Assembly: GCF_016097555.1 (NCBI RefSeq)
Contig: NC_054711.1
Span: 34,679,395-34,743,394, forward strand
Direction: 5' to 3'
Origin: Gigantopelta aegis
Lineage: Eukaryota; Mollusca; Gastropoda; Neomphalida; Peltospiridae
DNA: 64,000 nt
The position numbers were made by a program, and so were the translations under genes. Below, in pieces: positions 23,909 through 35,851 of the stretch. The notes beneath the pieces were generated by a model. That model was not told the origin of the DNA and did no database searches. It saw only the letters and a program-made list of their open reading frames with translations. Numbering within the stretch: the stretch's first letter is position 1; every line of letters begins with the position of its first letter.

Positions 23909-23950
<42 letters not shown>
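23909..23950. repeat. (TA)n microsatellite
   Basis: About 42 bp of TA directly at the left end of the second family-2 Tc1 element. TATATATATACATATA follows its right end. Confidence 0.95.
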
Positions 23951-23951
<1 letters not shown>

Positions 23952-25302
23952 TCTTCAAAAGAAGAAACGCAAAACCACATTGTCGTAACATTTGGAGAAT
24001 TGATTTAATTATTGAATGGTGAGTCCGATAATTACCAAATGTTGCAGGATTGTTCACAATTCACTCTAGTCCATTGTGAGTAAGTGATAGGACACACCAC
24101 CAAGGTCAAGGTCATCTGGAGTCAATACCGGGTGTGGCCTCCGCGTGTGTTGACAACTGCCTGGCACCGCCTGCCCATTGAAGCAACCAGAGTACGGATG
24201 ACGTCCCGGGGGATGGTGGCCCACTCGGCCTGCAAGGCTGCTGCCAGCTCGGGCAGGGTCTGTGGCTGTGGTTGTCGCTGTCGGAGGCGTCGGTCCAACT
24301 CGTCCCATAGATGCTCAATTGGGTTCAAATCCGGTGATATCGATTGCCAAGGAAGGACATTAATGTTGTTGTTCTGTAGGAAAGCCGTTGTGAGACGTGT
24401 TGTGTGAGGCCTGGCGTTGTCATGTTGGAACACTGCGTTGGCGTTGGCCATAACTGGAACGATGTGTGGCCGGAGGATCTGGTCAATGTAGCCCTGTGCA
24501 TTCAAGGTCAGTTCTGCCAGTGTGTGAGATGGCTGCCCACACCATGACACTACCCCCGCCGAATCTGTCCACTTCCTGCACGCAGTTTGCCGCATAACGT
24601 TCACCACGATGCTATACACGCGACATCTCCATCATGACAGTCGTCACTGACCACACCTGTCTCCATCGCAGTTGAGGCCATTGTCGATGAATCTGGGCAC
24701 CACTGCAGTCAGAGTCGACGGTGTTGTGGTGTTAAGATGACACCTCACTGGACGTCTGGCCGAATTCCTACCTCACGTAGGCGGTTCCGTATGGTCGGAT
24801 ACTACCTGGTATTGCTGCGGCTGTGGAGGTGGCAGTAGTCAATCGTTCCCGAAGGTGGCGTACCCGGATGTAGCGGTCCTGCCCGGGGGTAGTGACCCGT
24901 GGTCGACCGGATCTAGGGAGGGTCACGTGTTGATCCATGTTGCTGGTAACGGTCCCACAGTCTGGAGATGGTGCTTGGGGACACATGGAATGCCCTGGCA
25001 ACGGCCGTTCTGGATTCGCCTGCGTCTGTCGGCCGATGGCATTGTTTCTCTGCGGTTCACTGAGACGTGGCATGTCCTGGATTGTCAACTGTCGGCCAGA
25101 TACAGAGGCCAGGCAAGCGAACACCCTGCACTTTTATACTGTCGGTGTTCATGTTGCACGTGCAGACAAACGTGCAGATGGTTTGCACATACGAATAGTC
25201 ATGAACTTTATTGCACAGTAGCTGTTTATGAAAGTAACCGAGGAATACATGCAATGATACAATATATATATATAGTTATAACCCATATCTTTTTTTGAAG
25301 AG
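23951..25302 (-). mobile_element. Tc1-like DNA transposon, family 2, copy 2 (inverted)
   Basis: The left end CTCTTCAAAAGAAGAAACGC is identical in type to copy 1. The right end TTTTTTTGAAGAG retains only the outer part, with the AGAAACGC portion lost. Length is 1,352 bp, about 140 bp shorter than copy 1, and orientation is opposite. TA flanks both ends. Confidence 0.9.
24122..25073 (-). pseudogene. Tc1-like transposase, family 2, decayed
   Basis: The start corresponds to MPRLSEPQRNNAIGR. The C-terminal half keeps VFQHDNARPHTTRL (second D) and SPDLNPIEHLWDEL (E) and ends VNTRGGHTRY at 24,122. The first HTH is frameshifted (QTQANPERPLPG in place of LDAGESRTAVAR). A gap removes the TVRNRL surroundings, and the WSSDESRF segment is disrupted near 24,640. 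It is clearly more decayed than copy 1, so the two insertions are of different age or under different decay. Confidence 0.85.
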
Positions 25303-25304
25303 TA

Positions 25305-26480
25305 TATATATACATATACATATTTTATTTATTAGTTAAAATGGGGGCGACTAGTATAGATGGTGACCCTCAATTATGTTGTATTTAGACTACAAGGTGG
25401 TACTATATTGATTTGTCCATGAGTAAATTATGCTTATTTCTAAGACACATACTAAACACGGAGCCACGTAGTAATATACAGTTGTCATGGTGTACTCGTT
25501 AAGACGTGTGGAATATTCCAGACAACAATTAAAATACATGGTGTCTCTGATTGCTCGTAACATATTTTATTAGTGCTTGACTCTAATTGGTCTGGTTGGT
25601 AGGTCGCTCACTAAGTAGATACCATGGCTGACGTCAGATTATAAATGAACTAATTCTAATTAATGCACATGTAATAATACATATATACACTGTATTGTTA
25701 TAAAGTTGAAATTAGAGCATTGTAGAATTATCATCAGATGGTATATACAAAACCATCTCATGATAATGAAAGTGCTCATGGTTTAAATAAATTAATATTA
25801 AAACTTATTTTACTGTCTGTGCTTTTGCTTTTGTTGTTTTTCTCTTATATATGTATGTATGTATGTATAGAGGATAATAAACGAGTTACCAGTTATTATC
25901 AAATTTATGTCCCGAGTGAAAATCAGTTCACGAGGGACATAAATTTGATAATAACTGGTACAGAGTTTGTTATTCTATTTATTATCCCTGTTATTTGCGG
26001 GTTTTAAAAGCCTTTATTTTTCGATATAGCCTACATCAGCTACACGTCCATGTATATAAAAACGACGTAATACTTTACTGTTCTGGGTATTGCTTTAACT
26101 TTGTATTTTATTCACGGTTCACAGATATTTATCAAAACCCAAAGTTCTATATATTCTGTAAAATCAAATTGCATTAAACTGCCATTTTATTACAAGTTTA
26201 ACACTGAAACCAGAAAGACGTAAAGGCAAACTCTTTAAACTACGTGACATCATTGTGTGTGCTTTGCCAAATTGTAAACCTTTTCTCCAGGGCTAATAAG
26301 TTAGTTAGATATGTTAAATATTTATATGTTTATGAAGCCCGTTCCAATTGATGCGCCAATTAAGAGTAAAATAATAATATTAGTCAAAAAGGCGCACCTT
26401 TTTCTCCATTTTATAAATGTGACCCAATAGTTTTTTGTATCAATTATTTGTTTTTTCTTTTTTTATATAAATAAAAGTAC
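25305..26480. other. Unassigned DNA with a perfect hairpin
   Basis: No protein family is recognised. The only structure is the hairpin at 25,888-25,959 and a short (TATG)n at 25,846-25,869. The surroundings are AT-rich with no open frame that shows conserved motifs. Confidence 0.4.
25888..25959. repeat. Perfect 26-bp inverted repeat, 20-nt loop
   Basis: Left arm (25,888-25,913) starts ACCAGTTATTATC and right arm (25,934-25,959) ends GATAATAACTGGT. The 26 bases pair without mismatch across a 20-nt spacer. Confidence 0.95.
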
Positions 26481-26494
26481 TTATGGTTTATTTT

Positions 26495-26575
26495 AAATCC
26501 CCCCCCCCCAATAAAACTTCTCTAACCCCACTCCTTCCCCCCACCCCAAATTCCCCCCCACCCCCCCACCTCGTC
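26495..26575. repeat. C-rich low-complexity tract
   Basis: Runs of C separated by A/T, including CCCCCCCCCC near 26,500 and CCCCCCCACCCCCCCACC near 26,552. Confidence 0.85.
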
Positions 26576-26577
26576 CA

Positions 26578-26725
26578 AGGGCCGGTCTTTGATGAGTCAG
26601 AATTCGAACCTGGGATGAGCGTACCTGAACCTATATTGGATATGGGTACGTAAAAAGAGTACCCATACCCATAGCTGGCATTACCTACGATAAGCCATCG
26701 CTTAAACCACATGTCTGTCTCTGGT
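26578..26725 (-). mobile_element. tRNA-like SINE head, diverged
   Basis: On the minus strand: ACATGTGGTTTAAGCGATGG, then CATCCCAGGTTCGAATTCTG, which has a good B box (GGTTCGAATTC). A spacer of about 90 bp separates the two, so the A box is uncertain. No shared tail is seen. Confidence 0.4.
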
Positions 26726-26970
26726 ATCACAGTATCTAATTAGAAGTGAGTGTCAGAGAACGTCTGCTGATCTCTTGGTATATAATGATACAGAGCGGAT
26801 CCGGGGTGTCGCTTTGAATAGGGTGCAAGTATTAACATGGCAATTTGCCGGCATGCAATCAACTTGAGTTTGAAATCATCTTGAATTTATGTTTTTAGTA
26901 ATTGGTTAATTAATTAAACATAGGTTAAATTGTGTAGTGAAGTTATGGCACGTGCAGTCCCCGAGAGGGA

Positions 26971-27107
<137 letters not shown>

Positions 27108-27714
27108 GCAGTCACACGCGCGCAAACACAAACACACCTCCCAGAATTCACTTTTCAGTAAATTATAGTTTCTAAAGAATGCTGTGCAATGGAAATCGTG
27201 CCACTATCACGACTTCCTGATGCGCATCTGCAGTAATCAAAATGTAAATAGTCGCCGCGATAATAACATAGTTACTGAGCAGCGTGCCACTTATATCTTT
27301 CATGTAAAACAAAGTAAGGGGAAACTTTACCTCGTCGTCACATCACCACTGACATTCATTCACGTGTTTGCGTAGTCCGGACGGAAAAGAGTTCCTTCTC
27401 AGGCACGTGTGTAAAGACTGGGGGGGGGGGGGGGTCTAGACTGGAGAGTGATATTTGTTTAGAGGGAGGGGTTCAGGAAAAATACAATGGGAAAAAAACC
27501 CCGCTTATAACCACCCCCTCTGCACACGCGCCTGCTTCCTTCAACTGAGATAGAGATAACACAGTAGTCTTATATCCGAGCTCGGCAGCGCAGTGACTAA
27601 TCCATCGGATTTGTTCCTAGTTCGTTTTTTGGCTCTTATCCAAATCCATTGGCGTGTCATATTTTTTCACATGGCTCATTATATTTTTATGTCTCCCCTC
27701 CCCCTCCTCCATCA
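27108..27714. other. Unassigned DNA with G15 run
   Basis: A run of about 15 G residues lies at 27,420-27,434. A possible tRNA-like head (CTCGGCAGCGCAGTGACTAA) lies at about 27,578-27,610 without a B box. No gene is seen. Confidence 0.35.
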
Positions 27715-27882
27715 CACACACGCTCGCGCGTACACAAAAACTCAAACACAAACACACACATACACAGACATACACACACACACACACACACACATACCTA
27801 CACACACACACACACATACACACACACACATACACACACACACACATACACACACACAAACACACACACACACACACACAAC
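27715..27882. repeat. Imperfect (CA)n microsatellite
   Basis: About 165 bp of CA repeats interrupted by TA, GA and AA steps. Confidence 0.95.
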
Positions 27883-28040
27883 TGTACTAATTCGACGACT
27901 TGTAAGTATAGTAACCAGGCTTTATACATGGCACATGCACCAGTCATAATGGACTTTTAAAGGTACGTTTGAAAATGTCTTTTGCTATCATAAAATATAT
28001 TTCGTATACAAAGGTGAGATTCTGTCTTTTTGCTATTCAT

Positions 28041-29085
28041 GAGGTGAAACCCACAATACAAGACCGCACTATAGTGGTGAAAACATTAATATTTGTGTTC
28101 TGACATCCATATCCAACAACCCATCCAAATACAATATGTACTTGTAAACACAAATGTATGTATCGTGTGTATTCACTGCGTGGGCGAATAATAGGCATGG
28201 GTACCACTCACACACGATGCCGATCAACATGTGAACCTATACGGAAGTCAGTATACATGAGGTGATACCTGCAATACAAGACCGCACTATAGTGGTGAAA
28301 ACATTAATATTTGTGTTCTGACATCCATATCCAACAACCCATCCAAATACAAGATGCACATGTAAACACAAATGCGTGTATCGTGTGTATTCACTGCGTG
28401 GGCGAATCATAGGCATGTTTATTTTAGTCCTTGACCCAAATATTTAGTGAAAATTTTGAAACCAATTGTTTGCGTTCGAATTCTCCCAGAATTAGTTTTT
28501 TTTCAGGAATGATGGGTATAAGTGGTCGAATAAACACAGTAGTTATTAAATAAGGAATGGGTACCACTCACACAGGGTGCCGTGCACCCTATAAACAAGA
28601 GAACCAATTCGGAAGTCAGTATACATGAGGTGAAACCCGCAATACAAGACCGCACTATAGTGGTGAAAAGATTTACATTTGTGTTTTGACATCCATATCC
28701 AACAACCCGTCCAAATACAAGATATACATGTAAACACAAATACATGTATCGTATGTATTCACTGCGTGGGCGAATCATAGGCACGTTTATTTTAGTCCTT
28801 GGCCCAAATATTTGGTGAAAATTTGAAACCAATTGTTTGGGGCCGAATTCTCCCAGAATGAGGTTTTTTTCAGGAATGGTGGGTATAAGTGGTCGAATAA
28901 ACACAGTTGTTATTAAATAACGCATGGGCACCACTCACACAGGGTGCCGTGTACCATATAAACATGAGAACCCATTCGGAAGTCAGTATACATGAGGTGA
29001 AACCCGCAATACAAGATCGCACTATAGTGGTGAAAACATTGATATTTGTGTCTGACATCCATATCCAACAACCCGCTCAAATGTT
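28041..29085. repeat. ~367-bp tandem repeat, 4 copies, one shortened
   Basis: Units begin GAGGTGAAACCCGCAATACA at 28,041, 28,259, 28,627 and 28,994. Steps are 218, 368 and 367 bp. The first unit lacks about 150 bp (the TTTATTTTAGTCCTTG to ATTAAATAA part). Each contains GACCGCACTATAGTGGTGAA with a small palindrome CACTATAGTG. The last unit is cut at about 29,085. I see no coding content. Confidence 0.9.
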
Positions 29086-29344
29086 TGTCTTCTATATTAT
29101 CTTCGTTTTATATTTGTCTATTGTTCTTACTTTTAGTTTTCCTTTCCCTTTATCCTAATCTCTGATACTTTTATTTTCTCTTAATCTTTTATTCACTCTT
29201 TCCTTCTCCTATTTTCTCTCCTATGTTCTATTCCTTCTGTTTATAAAAAAACAACAAAATAGACAGAGACAAGGAAATAAGATAGATAAACTGGAAAGAA
29301 AGCGGAAACTACAACACAGGCAGGAAATAAAAGAGAAGAAAATA
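29086..29344. other. Unassigned pyrimidine-rich then purine-rich spacer
   Basis: A T/C-rich stretch (29,090-29,240) switches to an A/G-rich stretch (29,250-29,340). No gene or known repeat is seen. Confidence 0.35.
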
Positions 29345-30060
29345 TAATGGGGCGATCACACTGGTCCGAATGAGCTTCCGTTTGTTTTTCGTATACGAAA
29401 GTGGTGTGATTTTTTAAACTGGCCGAATGTCCCTCCGAATGTGTTTCGCCGATTGTATCACCGAATGCTTTCCGTTTGTTTTCAGTATTGTTTCAGAATG
29501 CTTTCAGAATAGACCGAATACTTTCCGCATGTTGACTTCGAAAGGTTTCCTTTCCGAACGCTTTCCGTATGCTTTCCGAATGCTTTCAGAACACGGCGAA
29601 TCGACCTAGAATGGACCGAACTCTTTCCGCATGCTTTCCGCAAGGGTTCGGAAAGCGTTCGGAAAGGGTTCGTCATGTTCTATGTCCATTCGGGGTGTTC
29701 GGAAAGCATACGGAAGCCAGCACCTCCAAATTTGCATTCCGAATGCACCAAGAACTAGACGCATGCTTCCCTAACGTTTTCCGTACATGCCGTATGCTCC
29801 TAGAATGCTTCCCGAATACACATGGACGCCATGTACACAGGATGGACGGATGGTCGATGAAAATTATTTTGAACATGCACAACAAATTTTGGGAGCTACC
29901 GAATGCCGTTCCGTATGCATCCGTACGTAGCCGAACAGCCAGTATGCTCCTAGAACACACCGAATGCTTCCCGAATATGATCCGTTCGCTCCCCGAACAC
30001 CCAAATTCCTTTTCGGAAAACAAACGGAATGGCATTCGGGCCAGTGCGATCGGGCCATTA
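29345..30060. mobile_element. Non-autonomous TIR element with internal CCGAATGC repeats
   Basis: Left end TAATGGGGCGATCACACTGG and complement of the right end TAATGGCCCGATCGCACTGG match at 17 of 20 bases. The match continues into CCGAATG and TTCCGTTTGTTTTC, for about 45 bp in total. TA at both borders fits a TA target, giving about 712 bp between. The interior is built from many variants of CCGAATGCTTTCCG in both orientations, like copies of the subterminal end. No transposase is present and the superfamily is not determined. Confidence 0.75.
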
Positions 30061-30249
30061 GATAAATAAAGTCAAAATAATAAATAGGAATATAAAGCGA
30101 ACACAGATATAATTATAAAACACATGATAAGCAGACAGAAAAAGAAATATAAAGAATATAAGAGGAAAATCTGAGGGGAGTGTCAGGGACATACTTTACA
30201 TTTCGAGGACGAGTTTCACCTCTGTCAGAATAAGTCCCACACTATTAAT

Positions 30250-32925
30250 GAATGATTCCCACACTATCAATGAACGATTTCCATAGAACATGCACTAGAG
30301 GACGGATCTGTAGAATTTCATAAACTTTCTGACTTTAGTTTTAGAATTGTGTGACTGTAAACGAGAGTGGTGTAGTTATACTGTGTATCATATATATGGA
30401 TAGGGCGCTACAGTGAAAGTTGCCCCTGAGTCACCCCGTGTTTGTTATATATGGGTTGAATTTGCACTGCTCAACCCCTCTTTATCATATGATAAACATT
30501 CTATGTTTAGTTTCAGAATTGTGGGTCTAATCTGAATATTAAGCTGATCTACGAATCTCGACATTTAACGGGGCGTCACGTTCAGATAGAATCTTGAGCC
30601 ACCCCAGACTCTTCACATTTCCACAGAACATGCACTAGAGGACCGATCTGTAGCATTTCATACACTTTCTATTTTTAGTTTCAGAATTGTGTGACTGTAA
30701 ACGAGCGTCGTGTGGTTATACTGTGTATCATATATATGGATAGGGCGCTACAGTGAAAGTTGCCCCTGAGCCACCCCGTGTTTGTTATATATGGGTTGAA
30801 TGTGCAGTGCTCAACACCTCTTTATCATATGATAAACATTCTATGTTTAATTTCAGAATTGTGGGTCTAATCTGAATATTGTGCTCATCTTCGAATTTCG
30901 ACATTAAACGGGGAGTCACGTTCAGATAGAATCTGGAGTCACTTCAGACTGTTCACATTTCCATAGAACATGCACTATAAGACGGATGTGTAGAATTTCA
31001 TATACTTTCTATGTTTAGTTTCAGAATTGTGTGACTATAAACGAGAGTGGTGTACGTAGTTATACTGTGTACGATATATGTGAATGGGGCGTTACCGTGA
31101 AAGTTGCCCCTGAGCCACCCCGTGTTTGTTATATATGGGTTGAATATGCACTGCTGAACACCTCTTCATCATATGATAAACATTCTATGTTTACATGTAG
31201 TTACAGAATTGTGGTTAGCTTTATTTTGCACTGTGCATCATTTATATTGATGGGGCGTTACTTGGGAAGTTGCCCGTGAGCCACCCCGTGTTTTATTTGT
31301 GTTGGTTGGATGTGCACTACTGAATACTTGTTTATCAAATGATAAACATTCGATGTTTAGTTTCAGAATTGTGGGTCTAATCTGAATATTGTGCTCATCT
31401 CCGAATTTCGACAGTTAACGGGGCGTCACGTTCAGATAGAATCTTGAGCCACCCTAGACTCTTCACATTTCCATAGAACCTGCAATAGAGGTCGGATCTG
31501 TGAACTTCATAAACTTTCTATGTTTAGTTTCAGAATTGTGTGACTGTAAACGAGCGTGGTGTAGTTATACAGTTATATCGTAGATGTGGATGGGGCGTTA
31601 CCGTTAAAGTTTTCACTGAGCCACCCCGTGTTTGTTATATATGGGTTGAATGTGCACTGCTGAACATCTCTTTATCAGAATATAAACATTCTATGTTTAG
31701 TTTCAGAATTTTGGTTACCTTTATTTTACACTGTGTATCATATATATTGTTCTGGCGTTACTTGGTAAGTTGCCCTTGAGCCACCCCGTGTTTATTATGT
31801 GGGTTAGATGTGCACTATTGAACACGTGTTTATCATGTGATAAACATTCTATGTTCAGTTTCAGAATTGTGGGTCTAATCTGAATATTGTTCTCATCTCC
31901 GAATTTCGACATATAACGGGGCGTCACGTTCAGATATAATCTTGAACCACCCTAGACTCTTCACATTTCCATAGAACATGCACAAGAGGACGGGTCTGTA
32001 GAATTTCATACACTGTCTATGTTTAGTTTCAGAATTGTGTGACTGTAAACGAACGTCATATAGTTATAATATATGTACTATATATATGTGAATGGGGCGT
32101 TACCGTGAAAGTTGCCCCTGAGCCACCCCGTGTTTGTTTTATATGGGTTGAATGTGCACTGCTTAACACCTCGTTATCATATGATAAACATTCTATGTTT
32201 AGTTTCAGAATTGTGGTTAGCACTGTGTATCATATATATATATATTGTCGGGGCATTACTTGGGAAGGTGCCCCTGTGCCACCACGTGTTTTGATACGTG
32301 TTGGTTGGATGTGCACTACTGAAAACTTGTTTATCATATGATAAACATTCTAAGTTTAGTTTTAGAATTGTGCGTCTAATCTGAATATTGAGCTTCTCTC
32401 CGAATTTCGACATTTAACGGGGTGTCACGTCCAGATAGAGTCTTGAACCACTCTAGACTCTTCACATTACCAACGAACATTCACTATAGGATGGATCTGT
32501 AGAATTTCATAAACTTTCTATGTACAGTTTCAGAACTGTGCGCATGTAAACGAGTGTGGTGTAGTTATACTGTATATCATATATAGTGATGGGGCGTTAC
32601 CTTGGAAGTTGCCCCTGAGCCACCCTGTGTGTTGTTATATATGGGTTGAATATGCACTGCTGAACACTTGGTTATCATATGATAAACATTCTATGTTTAG
32701 TTTCAGAAATGTGGGTAGCTTGCTTTTACACTGTGTACCATAAATAGTGATGGAGCGTTACTTGGGAAGTTTACCCTGAACCACCCCATGTTTGTTATTT
32801 ATGGACTGGATGTGCACTACTGAACAGTTGTTTATCATATGATCAACATTCTGTGTTTAGTTTCAGAATTGTGGGTCTAATCTGAATATTGAGCTGATCT
32901 TCGAATTGCGACCTTTAGTAAATTT
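30250..32925. repeat. ~168-bp satellite with dimer and trimer higher-order repeats
   Basis: The anchor TTTAGTTTCAGAATTGTG recurs 16 times, from 30,334 to 32,856. Steps are 172,168,172,168,182,160,167,173,158,168,176,157,168,173,160. Sequence after the anchor defines three monomer types: A (GTGACTGTAAACGAG), B (GTTAGC...TTTACACTGTG) and C (GGTCTAATCTGAATATTG). The order is A-C, A-C, then A-B-C repeated, so two dimers of 340 bp precede trimers of about 500 bp. Open frames such as those at 31,031 and 31,540 are repeat artefacts. Confidence 0.9.
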
Positions 32926-33162
32926 TTCCGTAGATTACCACTATACTTTATTTCCGAGCCATCCCATATTATCGTTTATTCCTAAATCATCCTAAATTAG
33001 TTATTTTAATAGACAAAAATTTTAATCTGAATTGAAATTTTTAAAGAATGTTAATTGCATCTTTCAAAAAAATATACTGAATGATGAATGTTGTTCTGTC
33101 AGAGCAATATTGAATATAGAATATTAAACTTTGAATATTGAATCAACTTCCGATTCCCATTG
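32926..33162. other. Unassigned AT-rich spacer
   Basis: It lies between the satellite and the minisatellite field. A short ATATTGAAT-rich stretch lies at 33,105-33,145. Nothing else is recognised. Confidence 0.4.
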
Positions 33163-35851
33163 TCACTACAGAACTGGCTCTGGCAGCTGTCCACACTCCA
33201 ACGCTGTACCCACTTGTCACTCTTGAACTGGCCCTGGCAGCTGTCCACATCCCAACACGGTAACAAGTTTTCACTCTTGAACTGACCCTGGAAGCTGTCC
33301 ACACACCCCAACCCTATACCCAGTGAGTGCACTTGACCCGGCCCTGCCTGTTCTTCACACCCCAACCCTATACTCAGTTTTTGCACTTGACCCGGCCCTG
33401 CCTGCTGTCCACACCCCAACCCAGTACACAGTTGTCTCTTTTGAACTGGCCCTGCCAGCTGTCAACACCACACCCCCATACACAGATCCACACCCCAATG
33501 CTGCACCCAGTTGTCACTCTTGAACTGGCCCTGGCAGCTGTCCACACCCCAACACAGTAACAAGTTTTCACTCTTGAACCGGCCCTGGAAGCTGTCCACA
33601 CACCCCAACCCTATACCCAGTGAGTGCACTTGACCCGGCCTTGCCTGTTGTTCACACCCCAACCCAGTACTCAGTTTTTGTACTTGACCCGGCCCTGCCT
33701 GCTGTCCACTCTCCAACCCCGTACCCAGTGAGTAAGCATGAACTGGCCCTGCCTGCTGTTCAGCGATCACATCACTATTTCAGGCAATGACCGACGTGTA
33801 GGCAATGAATTTAGTTCTATGAAAAAGAGTACCTCTTTCCTCTATTTTATTATGTTGGTATCTGAACACACATGACAGTACGATTATGAAAATTTGGAAG
33901 GGTAACATTGCCTCTTGATCTTGGCATATCAAACTGACAGATGCATATCTGCTTAGCTACAGGCAAGACCATTCTTTACAGTGCCTGCGTTACATATTTT
34001 TAACGAGAGTTCCCTCCCCTCCATTACTCCCTGTCTCAAGGAGTCTGGATAATTGAAGTTGCAGATGGCCTCAGACCCCAATTAATTTCGCTATATGTTT
34101 CTATATAGCCTTAGTGGCTATAACATTTTTATTAATATCAGCAGGCCCGTGAACTTTTGTATGTACCTTTGCCTGCATGGGGGACACATACCCTGAAAAG
34201 GACAACCCCTGTTGTCCAGCTCTTTCTCCCAGCATATTGGTTTAAACACCCTCTAAACCAGGCCGGAGTACACCCATTTTACACAAAAAGCACTACTTTT
34301 GCATGGGCCGGAATTACCACAAACAAGTCTTCAGTGTCAGCAAGTTACACATGTTTACAAACTACATGCTATCCCCTGTCACTTCAGTCAAACAGTTGCC
34401 ACTTCATAGCTGTCTGCCATGAAATAATCACAGTCAAACAGCAGACAACTTGCGCGGTGAAACTTCCGGATTTTGGACAACCAAATGGGAAGATAACTGT
34501 AATCTGAGGCCAGATGGCGAAGTATCAATTTTATTTCTTTAAATCCTGTCACAGAGGCCGTTCTCTTCATGTCAGGTAGTACACAGCACCAACTGTTAAT
34601 AATTTAGTCAGTGTTTGGCTTTATGTTTCTATTGTCACCAATGTATAATCAGTAGTGGGGAGATACCTTCACACCCCAACCCTGTACACAGTTGTCTCTT
34701 TTGAACTGGCCCTGCCAGCTGTCCTCACCACACCCCCATTCCCAGTGTTTCCTCTTCAACCGTCCCTGTCTGCTGTCCACACCCCAACCCCATACCCAAT
34801 CAGCTGGTTTGAACAGGCACTGCCTGCTGTCCACACACCAACCCATACCCAGTGAGCATACTGGAACTGGCCCTGCCTGTTATCCACACACCAACCACGT
34901 ACCCAGTGAGTGCACTGGAACTCGCCTTACCTGGTGTCCACACCCCAAACCTCATACCCAGTTGTCGACCTTGAACCGGCCCTAGCAGCTGTCCACACAC
35001 CCCAACCCTATACCCAGAGAGTGCACTTGACACGGCCCTGCCTGCTGTCCACTCACCAACCCCGTGCCCAGTGAGTAAGTAAGAACTGGCCCTGCCACCG
35101 GTTCAGGGATCACACCACTATTTCAGTCAATGACCGGCGTGTAGGCAATGAATTTAGTTCTATGAAAAAGAGTACCGCTTTTCTTTATTTTATTATGTTG
35201 GTATCTGAACACACATGACAGTATGATTATGGAAATTTTGAAGGATAACATTGTCTCTTGACCTTGGCATATCATACTCATAGATCCATATCTGTTTAGC
35301 TACAGGCAAGACCATTCTTTACAGTGCCTGCATTACATATTTTTAACAAAACTTGCCTCCCCTCCATTACTCCCTGTACATCAAGGACTCTTTGAACTGG
35401 CCCTGCAGCTATACAGCCAACCCCCAACCAGTGTTTCCTCTTCAACAGTCCCTGTCTGCTTTCCAGACCCCAACCCGTACCCAATCACAAAACGGGCCCT
35501 GCCGGCTGTCCATACCCCAAGTTGTACCCTCTTTTCGCTCTTAAACCGGTCCTGGCAGCTATCATTCCCCAACTCTACACCCAGTTAGAGGACTGGAACT
35601 GGCCCTGCCTGTTGTCCACGCCCTATCACGATACACAGTTTTTTATGCATATTACTTAGAACTGGCCCTGACTGCTTTCCACGCCCCAACCCTGGAAGCC
35701 TTTTCGCTCGCCCTGGCAGCTGTCATACACACGAAATTACTCTGGTAGTTGTCCAACCATACACAGTTTAAACTAGAACTGGCCCTGCCTGCTTTATACC
35801 CCACCCGTACTTTTGTCGCTTGGTATGCCAACGTTGTACGAGTCGTAGTCT
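33163..35851. repeat. Older, diverged part of the 54-bp minisatellite field
   Basis: Minisatellite blocks at about 33,163-33,765, 34,670-35,105 and 35,385-35,850 consist of ~54-60-bp units around AACTGGCCCTGCCTGCTGTC and CACACCCCAACCC. They are separated by a ~280-bp spacer (starting CACTATTTCAGTCAATGACC) at about 33,775-34,035 and 35,108-35,385. A third, different segment at 34,036-34,538 shows no match to the younger units. From 34,539 (TTAAATCCTGTCACAGAG) the sequence matches the right flank of the piggyBac element at 41,270. Confidence 0.8.

Noticed and set aside
27654-27960. His/Thr-rich proteins over the (CA)n tract, and similar frames over (TA)n and (CT)n tracts
   Set aside because: Simple repeats stay open in several frames on both strands. 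There is no start context or family.
31031-32413. Small proteins with VCYIWVECALLN-type sequence
   Set aside because: They recur with the satellite period and break at different places in each monomer, so they are artefacts of the repeat.
34036-34538. A second piggyBac-type MITE next to TTAA 34,539
   Set aside because: The segment has a TTAA near its left part (34,083) but no inverted ends I can match, so I do not call it.
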